Part shown: in pieces, positions 5,586-10,068 of the stretch
Numbering within the stretch: the first letter of the stretch is position 1
Layout of the letters: each line of letters begins with the position of its first letter
Assembly (NCBI GenBank): GCA_937121005.1
Contig: CAKZKB010000350.1
Coordinates: forward strand, 1-10,068
DNA from: an uncultured cyanobacterium
Lineage (GTDB): Bacteria > Cyanobacteriota > Cyanobacteriia > Cyanobacteriales > Geitlerinemataceae
Reading direction: 5' to 3'
DNA length: 10,068 bases
Translations under genes and position numbers: made by a program
Notes under the pieces: generated by a model
The model's database searches: none
The model's input: only the letters and a program-made list of their open reading frames with translations
Told to the model about the DNA's origin: nothing

Positions 5586-6416
5586 TTAGCGAACGAGCAA
5601 CACCGGACAGTCAGCGTGAACGCGGACGTAATCCGATCGCGATCCACCTAAAAGGCGATCGAGATCTGGCAAGGTTTTGGCAATAGAAGGACGGCGATCG
5701 GGGGATCCCAGTACCAACAAATCGGCATTGTTTTCCTCCGCCAGACGGCAAATTTCTGGCCCTGCTTTCCCCGTACTGGTAATGCAGCGATAGCTAATAC
5801 CGAGTTTTTTGGCTTCGGAAGCCGCCGCCGACAATACTGGGTCGGTTTCTGGCGATGCTTGCGGATCGGGGGGGTTAACGTGAGCGAGCACCAATTGTAA
5901 CTCTTTGAGTCCTCGGGCTAAAAATAGGGCCAATTGTAACGATTGTTTCGCCTCTTCCGACGTATCTAGGGCCACCATAATCCGACGCAAACGCTTCACG
6001 TAGGTTTCGTCTTTCACCAACAGCATGGGGCGATCGGCCAGTTGAAAAACGTATTGGCTGACCGAGTTTTCTAAAATCGATAGCAAGCGTCCCAAGGCCC
6101 GCGATCCCATAATAATCAGATCGGTATCTTCTTCTTGGGCAATATCGCAGACAATGGTTTTGGCATCCCCTTGTTTCAAACGTGGCTTCACCTTAGACGG
6201 ATCTACCTTCAAGGATTTAACCGCTTGGGCGAGGATCTTACCCCCTTCTTCCAATTTCTCCGCCATCGCGTCGGCACTGACCTCTTCAGAGACAACGTGC
6301 AAAACGGTAATAGAGGCTTGCTGAATGGCGGGGGTTTCCCGCAGCATATTTACCATTTCTTCGCACAGGCCGCGGCCGGCGACAGCAACTAAAATCTTTT
6401 CAATTTTTTCAACCAT
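5586..6416 (-). CDS. Universal stress protein, tandem UspA domains
   Basis: 276 residues in two UspA folds, about 5-136 and 144-276. Domain 2 opens with IMVALDTSEEA, keeping Asp151, which in ATP-binding Usp proteins contacts adenine. It ends with LVLGSPDRR, then LLGGSRSDYV and CPVLLVR, a phosphate-binding loop with an insertion between its two halves. Domain 1 opens ILVAVAGRG, so the Asp is replaced by Ala13. Its loop is MGSRALGRLLSILENSVS, with Asn in place of the last Gly. Domain 1 may therefore bind nucleotide poorly. Such proteins are cytosolic stress and energy-state factors; the target is unknown. The ATG is preceded by GGTGAGAAG, a plausible ribosome-binding site. It converges on the Rbp gene and diverges from the thioesterase gene across about 160 bp. 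Confidence 0.94.
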   Translation of the reverse strand: MVEKIEKILVAVAGRGLCEEMVNMLRETPAIQQASITVLHVVSEEVSADAMAEKLEEGGKILAQAVKSLKVDPSKVKPRLKQGDAKTIVCDIAQEEDTDLIIMGSRALGRLLSILENSVSQYVFQLADRPMLLVKDETYVKRLRRIMVALDTSEEAKQSLQLALFLARGLKELQLVLAHVNPPDPQASPETDPVLSAAASEAKKLGISYRCITSTGKAGPEICRLAEENNADLLVLGSPDRRPSIAKTLPDLDRLLGGSRSDYVRVHADCPVLLVR

Positions 6417-6579
6417 GGCTTCTCACCAAAAAACAGCAATATCGATCGGGTCGCAGTAGGATTTATTATGAAGAACTGTCCGCAGAGGGGACATGAGGAT
6501 CCTCGACCTAGATCCAGCATACGATCGTCGATCGAGTCCAGATTTGTAGAAATGTAGCGTTTTGAAACGGATTGTAAAC

Positions 6580-7065
6580 ATGACTGGCAACCCCAACCCG
6601 CAACTGCCCCCCAAAGGCGAACTCCAAGAGACCACCCTCAGCACCAACCGAGGCTGGTTTGAGTACCCCGTTCGGGCGCATCCCCACCACACCGACTACG
6701 CCGGGATCGTCTGGCACGGTGCGTATATCGCCTGGATGGAGGAAGCCCGAGTCGAGTGTCTGCGATCGCTGGGCATCGAGTTCGCCAATTTGGTCGCCCT
6801 CGGCTGCGATCTGCCCGTTGTCGAACTCTCGATCCGCTACCATCGGGCTATGACGATGGGAACCATGGCGATCGTCAAGACACGCATGGAGGAAACCAAC
6901 GGCGTGCGCCTGAACTGGCCCTATCAAATTATCTCACCTGACGGTCGCGATCTGTTTGTCACGGCCACAGTCACTCTGGTGGCGGTAGACTTGGAAAAGG
7001 GAAAAATCATGCGCCAATTACCGCCAACGGTGCGCGATGCGTTGGTGAAATTATCTCGCGTTTAA
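6580..7065 (+). CDS. Acyl-CoA thioesterase, 4HBT/YbgC-like hot-dog fold
   Basis: 161 residues from ATG 6580. An upstream in-frame TTG at 6562 would add six residues; ATG is preferred, though neither has a clear ribosome-binding site. The motif HTDYAGIVWHGAYIAWMEEAR (read from H37) is the YbgC/4-hydroxybenzoyl-CoA thioesterase signature, with Asp39 as the probable catalytic residue. The central LPVVELSIRYHRAMTMGT and the strand VTATVTLVAVD complete a single hot-dog domain. The enzyme should hydrolyse an acyl- or aroyl-CoA thioester; the substrate cannot be read. Cyanobacteria also use a hot-dog enzyme in phylloquinone synthesis (DHNA-CoA thioesterase), but this motif is closer to general YbgC-like proteins. 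It is monocistronic, and the residues before about 26 are probably disordered. Confidence 0.9.
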   Translation: MTGNPNPQLPPKGELQETTLSTNRGWFEYPVRAHPHHTDYAGIVWHGAYIAWMEEARVECLRSLGIEFANLVALGCDLPVVELSIRYHRAMTMGTMAIVKTRMEETNGVRLNWPYQIISPDGRDLFVTATVTLVAVDLEKGKIMRQLPPTVRDALVKLSRV

Positions 7066-7080
7066 CGTGAGGCGCGACAG

Positions 7081-7125
7081 CAATGAAATCGCCCTCACCA
7101 GGGAGAGGGTAGGGCTGTTTCATTG
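7081..7125 (+). terminator. Hairpin downstream of the thioesterase gene
   Basis: CAATGAAA (7081-7088) pairs with TTTCATTG (7118-7125). An inner GCCCT (7091-7095) pairs with AGGGC (7111-7115), and ACC with GGT. It begins 16 bp after the stop codon. There is no T-run, so it may be a transcript-stabilising hairpin or a dispersed repeat rather than an intrinsic terminator. Confidence 0.45.
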
Positions 7126-7201
7126 TAAGTATTCAGGTCAATTCTATTATAACCTCACTCCGATCGACTCGCGGGCATCGCACTCTAGAAAGTAGTTGTA
7201 T

Positions 7202-7420
7202 TCAATGAACAATTATCAATTATCAATGAGCAATTATAGAGGATGAATTGAGTGGAGCTTATTGTTCATTGCTCATTGTCGTATTGTTCATTGTCGGAAG
7301 GTTTCCGTCCCTTATAGGGATGCTTTTTCAATGAACAATTATCAATTATCAATGAGCAATTGTAGAGGGAAAATTAAGTAGAGCTTATTGTTCGTTGCTC
7401 ATTGTCGTATTGTTCATTGA
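7202..7420. repeat. Two tandem copies of a MITE-like hairpin unit
   Basis: Copy 1 (7202-7293) and copy 2 (7328-7420) start 126 bp apart and are similar over most of their length. Each begins TCAATGAACAATTATCAATT and ends ATTGTTCATTG, an 11-bp terminal inverted repeat. An internal CAATGAGCAAT is paired by ATTGTTCATTG or, in copy 2, ATTGTTCGTTG, so each copy folds into one long imperfect hairpin. They encode no protein. The unit resembles non-autonomous hairpin elements common in cyanobacterial spacers. A CRISPR-like repeat follows each copy. Confidence 0.75.
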
Positions 7421-7534
7421 TAACGGTTTCCGTCCCTTATAGGGATGTGAGTAGGAAAAGCGTTGAGCGGCTACAACCTGCTTTACGAAAAGCGGAGATG
7501 TTTCCGTCCCTGATAGGGATGTGAGTAGAAAAAG
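7301..7534. CRISPR. Orphan CRISPR-like mini-array (two full repeats, one truncated)
   Basis: The repeat begins GTTTCCGTCCCT, then TATAGGGATG, and in the full copies continues TGAGTAG(G/A)AAAAG. Full copies are at 7426-7460 and 7500-7534 (35 bp, differing at two positions), separated by a 39-bp unique spacer (7461-7499). A copy truncated after 22 bp is at 7301-7322, where it meets the second MITE-like unit. The repeat has an internal TCCCTTATAGGGA stem. The length, spacer size, GTTTCC start and near-GAAAG end match cyanobacterial CRISPR repeats. No cas gene is in the window, and only one true spacer is present. It could instead be an unrelated dispersed repeat. Confidence 0.5.
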
Positions 7535-7561
7535 AGAGCGCTTCTAGAAGCCTGTCCTGGC

Positions 7562-7659
7562 CTGGGTTTGAATGGGGCATTTTCGCGGGATAGCTTTTTA
7601 GGGCAAAATAACTGGGAATAATTCTCAGTTACCCACTTCCCGATCGCCCTCAAACCCAG
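7562..7659. other. Long nested inverted repeat, non-coding
   Basis: CTGGGTTTGA (7562-7571) is perfectly complementary to TCAAACCCAG (7650-7659). Just inside, AGGGC (7600-7604) pairs with GCCCT (7646-7650), which abuts the outer arm. At the centre AACTGGGAAT pairs with ATTCTCAGTT with one G-T pair. The whole can fold as an extended rod with one large bulge. No promoter or terminator marks it as a defined RNA gene, so it may be an RNA element or a decayed mobile repeat. Confidence 0.45.
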
Positions 7660-7720
7660 TGAGGATACCACCCCTGCGGGGAATTCAAAATGCAAAATTA
7701 AAAATTCAAAAGGGCAATCC

Positions 7721-7766
7721 CAATTCTGAACTCTGAATTCTGAATTTTGAATTGGAGCGAAGCGAC
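7721..7766. repeat. TTCTGAA / GGAGCGAAGCGAC dispersed repeat, copy 2
   Basis: This copy shows the same order as at 3404-3449: TTCTGAA-type heptamers, then TTTTGAATTGGAGCG and AAGCGAC. It is preceded at 7672-7710 by a CCCCTGCGGGG hairpin and an AATTCAAAATGCAAAATT-like AT-rich stretch. Bases 7767-7910 after it hold no gene, hairpin or repeat that I can support. Confidence 0.7.
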
Positions 7767-7910
7767 AGGGGAGATGACAGAAACAACGCGAGTCGCGGAG
7801 AGTATTCAGTTGTCAAGGTTCTGTTAGAGCGATCTCCTATCCCCCTAGTCGTGAGATAGAAGAAGAGCGCGACAGCAAGACAGCACAAACTCGAAAACCA
7901 GCATTTAAAA

Positions 7911-7967
7911 ACTGGTCACTGGTGTACGGGCGTTTCGCGAAACGCCCCTACGAACTGGTCACTGATT
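7911..7967. repeat. ACTGGTC heptamer tract split by palindrome copy 3
   Basis: ACTGGTC and ACTGGTG (7911-7924) lie to the left, ACTGGTC and ACTGATT (7954-7967) to the right. Between them is a 29-bp insert containing the perfect 20-bp palindrome GGGCGTTTCGCGAAACGCCC (7928-7947), bounded by TAC on one side and CTACGA on the other. The right-hand heptamers are identical to those at 150-163. Confidence 0.8.
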
Positions 7968-8089
7968 TATACCCCTATGGGGTTTGAGCAAGAAAAAGAT
8001 ATATCTGTAGGATAGGGTCGATCGCGCCATGCTGTCAAGCCCCAAACTGTAAAGAAATGCGATCGCGATCGCACTGCGCCCCAATGCGG

Positions 8090-8095
8090 TATAAT
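8090..8095 (+). promoter_or_regulatory. Probable -10 element of the argZ promoter
   Basis: A perfect TATAAT lies 114 bp before the argZ ATG. There is no good TTGACA match at the right spacing. The -35 region is occupied by two overlapping HIP1 sites (8059-8072), so an activator-dependent promoter is possible. I looked for an NtcA GTA-N8-TAC box nearby and found none. Confidence 0.55.
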
Positions 8096-8120
8096 CAAAA
8101 ATTGGCTTTTCGATAATCCA

Positions 8121-8201
8121 ATGCCGAGCTTCGCTCCAGGTTTGTCAGCCTGGAGACGTTTTTTGGCGCGGTTACTCAATTGTACGCAGATCGAGGTATA
8201 G
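8121..8201 (+). CDS. Possible 26-codon upstream reading frame in the argZ leader
   Basis: ATG at 8121, TAG at 8199-8201, eight bases before the argZ start. The predicted peptide begins MPSFAPGLSAWRRFLARLL. It has three arginines in a seven-residue stretch (WRRFLAR), with codons AGA, CGT and CGG, and spans the terminator-like hairpin. No ribosome-binding site is visible before it, and 26 codons can arise by chance. It is listed because of its position ahead of an arginine-degrading enzyme. Confidence 0.25.
   Translation: MPSFAPGLSAWRRFLARLLNCTQIEV
8134..8164 (+). terminator. Terminator-like hairpin in the argZ leader (possible attenuator)
   Basis: CTCCAGG (8134-8140) and CCTGGAG (8149-8155) form a perfect 7-bp stem with loop TTTGTCAG. 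ACG and six Ts (8159-8164) follow. It lies between the TATAAT and the argZ ATG, so it would end argZ transcription early. A smaller alternative hairpin GAGC-TTC-GCTC (8126-8136) shares three bases with the left arm and could compete with it. Confidence 0.6.
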
Positions 8202-8209
8202 CATTCGTT

Positions 8210-10068
8210 ATGACCGACTCCATTCGCTTTTTGATGTGTTCTCCCAAACATTATGACGTTGATTATGTTATCAACCCCTGGATGGAAGGAAACATCCACA
8301 AGTCATCGCGCGATCGCGCCGTCGAACAGTGGCATCAACTCTACCATAATTTAAAAGATCGCTCCCTGGTTGACTTGGTAGAACCCCAACCCGGCTGGCC
8401 CGATATGGTGTTTACTGCCAACGCTGGGTTAGTATTGGGAAAGAATGTGGTTCTCAGCCGCTTTTTACATAAAGAACGGCAAGGGGAAGAACCCTATTTC
8501 AAAGAATGGTTCGAGAGCAAAGGTTACACCGTTTACGAACTCCCCAAAGATTTACCCTTTGAAGGGGCAGGAGATGCCTTGCTCGATCGCGCCGGACGGT
8601 GGTTGTGGGCCGGTTATGGATTTCGATCGGAGTTAGACGCGCATCCTTATTTAGCCAAATGGCTCGATATTGAAGTGGTTTCGCTGAAGCTGATCGACGA
8701 GCGATTTTACCACCTCGATACCTGTTTTTGTCCCCTCACCGACGGCTATTTACTGTACTATCCGCCTGCGTTTGATTTCTATTCCAATCGCACGATCGAA
8801 ATGCGGGTTCCCGAAGACAAGCGCATCGCCTTAGACGAACCGGATGCGGTCAATTTTGCCTGCAATGCGGTCAATGTTGACAAGACAGTGGTGATGAACA
8901 AAGCCAGCGACAATTTGAAACAACGGCTGGCAGAGATTGGCTTTGAAGTGGTGGAAACGCCGCTTACGGAATTTTTGAAAGCGGGAGGCGCAGCCAAATG
9001 TTTGACCCTGCGCGTCACCGAACCCATTATCAGCGATCGCCACGCGACTGACTCGATTGTTAGCCGAGTTATCAAGTTAGAAGGACATCTCCTTGACACG
9101 GGATTGATTAACCGCGCGTTAGATACGATCGTCGAAAATGGTGGCAGTTTTCAGGTCGTGGATTTCCATTTAGGGGAACAGCGCCAGAGTACGTCTTCGG
9201 CACAAATTCGCATTTCCACTCCTTCCGAAGAGATGATGGAAGAGATCGTCTCCCAACTGATCGATCTGGGAGCAGTGGATTTACCCCAAGACGAAAAAGA
9301 TGCCATTCTCGAACCTGTCGAAAAAGATGGCGTATCGCCGGATGATTTTTATGTGACCACAATTTATCCAACGGAGGTTCGCATCGATGGAGAGTGGGTT
9401 CGCGTCCGGGAACAGCGCATGGATGGCGCGATCGCGGTCACGAAAACCGGATCGGGTGTGACAGCGCAGTGCAAACTCTTGCGCGATCTAAAAGTAGGAG
9501 AAAGCGTCGTTACGGGTGTGGACGGGATTCGCATCGTTCGCAAAACTGAAGACCGCAAACAAAGCAGCGATCGCGAGTTTAGCTTCATGTCGGCTGGCGT
9601 ATCTAGCGAACGACGAGTCGAATTAGTGGTCGAACAAGTGGCATGGGAATTGCGCCGGATCCGCGATCGCGGTGGTAAAGTTGCAGTTACGGCTGGCCCG
9701 GTCGTCATTCATACTGGCGGTGGCGAACATTTATCGCATTTGATCCGCGAAGGGTACGTGCAAGCCTTGTTAGGTGGAAACGCGATCGCCGTTCACGATA
9801 TCGAACAGTCAATGATGGGAACTTCCCTCGGTGTAGACATGAAACGCGGCGTAGCAGTACGCGGCGGCCACCGCCATCACCTGAAAACCATTAACACCAT
9901 TCGTCGCTGCGGAAATATTGCCAAAGCCGTCGAACAAGGCGTTATCAAAAAAGGGGTGATGTACGAATGCGTCAAACACAACGTTCCCTTCGCTTTGGCA
10001 GGTTCCATTCGCGATGACGGACCGCTTCCCGATACGCAGATGGATCTGATTAAAGCACAAGAAGAATA
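8210..10068 (+). CDS. argZ: ArgZ/AgrE arginine dihydrolase, bifunctional type (3' end cut by window)
   Basis: 619 codons are seen without a stop; the Synechocystis protein is about 705 residues, so roughly 85 are missing. Residues 1 to about 280 form the amidinotransferase-type domain. Asn22, Asn71 (FTANAG), Arg90, Glu118 and Asp122 (FEGAGDA), His168 (YHLDTCF) and Cys264 (AAKCLTL) fall where I recall the ArgZ substrate-binding and catalytic residues. This domain converts arginine to ornithine, CO2 and two ammonia without releasing citrulline. From about residue 280 (GHLLDTGLINRALD) comes the LOR/SDH-type region, then a putative nucleotide-binding domain (VTAGPVVIHTGGGEH, LLGGNAIAVHD). In Anabaena AgrE this part makes proline from ornithine. 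It serves arginine and cyanophycin nitrogen remobilisation. GAGG at 8193-8196 is the likely ribosome-binding site. The leader carries a terminator-like hairpin. Confidence 0.95.
   Translation, partial: MTDSIRFLMCSPKHYDVDYVINPWMEGNIHKSSRDRAVEQWHQLYHNLKDRSLVDLVEPQPGWPDMVFTANAGLVLGKNVVLSRFLHKERQGEEPYFKEWFESKGYTVYELPKDLPFEGAGDALLDRAGRWLWAGYGFRSELDAHPYLAKWLDIEVVSLKLIDERFYHLDTCFCPLTDGYLLYYPPAFDFYSNRTIEMRVPEDKRIALDEPDAVNFACNAVNVDKTVVMNKASDNLKQRLAEIGFEVVETPLTEFLKAGGAAKCLTLRVTEPIISDRHATDSIVSRVIKLEGHLLDTGLINRALDTIVENGGSFQVVDFHLGEQRQSTSSAQIRISTPSEEMMEEIVSQLIDLGAVDLPQDEKDAILEPVEKDGVSPDDFYVTTIYPTEVRIDGEWVRVREQRMDGAIAVTKTGSGVTAQCKLLRDLKVGESVVTGVDGIRIVRKTEDRKQSSDREFSFMSAGVSSERRVELVVEQVAWELRRIRDRGGKVAVTAGPVVIHTGGGEHLSHLIREGYVQALLGGNAIAVHDIEQSMMGTSLGVDMKRGVAVRGGHRHHLKTINTIRRCGNIAKAVEQGVIKKGVMYECVKHNVPFALAGSIRDDGPLPDTQMDLIKAQEE

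Noticed and set aside
7483..7888. Short minus-strand frames in the repeat-rich spacer
   Set aside because: They cross the CRISPR-like repeat, the nested inverted repeat and the dispersed repeat, with no recognisable protein features.
8041..8100. NtcA-binding site upstream of argZ
   Set aside because: The nearest candidate starts GTA at 8049 but lacks TAC at the required spacing.

Overview
The window is chromosomal DNA of a cyanobacterium. The octamer GCGATCGC (HIP1) and its GCGATCG/CGATCGC shoulders occur throughout coding and non-coding DNA. The gene set is also typical: a long pentapeptide-repeat protein, a short RRM protein of the Rbp type, and an ArgZ/AgrE arginine dihydrolase. The intergenic DNA is full of heptanucleotide tandem repeats, small palindromes and hairpin repeats of the kind common in filamentous cyanobacteria. 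I cannot name the genus.

Layout. Bases 1-205 are a mosaic of heptamer-type short repeats. Bases 287-1876 (+) encode a pentapeptide-repeat protein whose last codons and stop lie in a GACCAGT heptamer tract. Bases 1889-2313 hold small palindromes and a double-hairpin repeat. Bases 2314-3261 (+) encode a solitary beta-class DNA methyltransferase that also ends inside a heptamer tract. Bases 3262-3467 hold three different repeats in series. Bases 3468-4982 (+) encode a DinG-like protein that has lost the ATPase motifs and carries a palindromic repeat in frame. A leader of about 290 bp precedes a short RNA-binding protein (5271-5528, +). A shared hairpin terminator separates it from a convergent tandem-domain universal stress protein (5586-6416, -). 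A hot-dog thioesterase follows (6580-7065, +).

Bases 7066-8209 contain no convincing conventional gene. They hold two tandem copies of a hairpin-forming MITE-like unit interleaved with CRISPR-like repeats, a long nested inverted repeat, two dispersed repeats, and the promoter and leader of the last gene. That gene (8210 to the window end, +) encodes ArgZ/AgrE and is cut off by the window edge after 619 codons.

The genes do not form an obvious operon. Most are separated by repeat-rich spacers and appear to be independently transcribed housekeeping, stress and nitrogen-metabolism genes. The most notable signals are: (1) the helicase-like protein with erased Walker A, DEAH and motif VI; (2) a palindromic repeat family with one copy inside that protein's reading frame and another inside a heptamer tract; (3) an argZ leader with a terminator-like hairpin inside a 26-codon reading frame that has clustered Arg codons; (4) two double-hairpin elements in which each hairpin loop is inverted relative to the other copy; (5) a tiny orphan CRISPR-like array next to a duplicated MITE-like hairpin; and (6) heptamer repeats that supply the stop codons of two genes. 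All assignments come from reading the sequence and remembered family features; no search was run.
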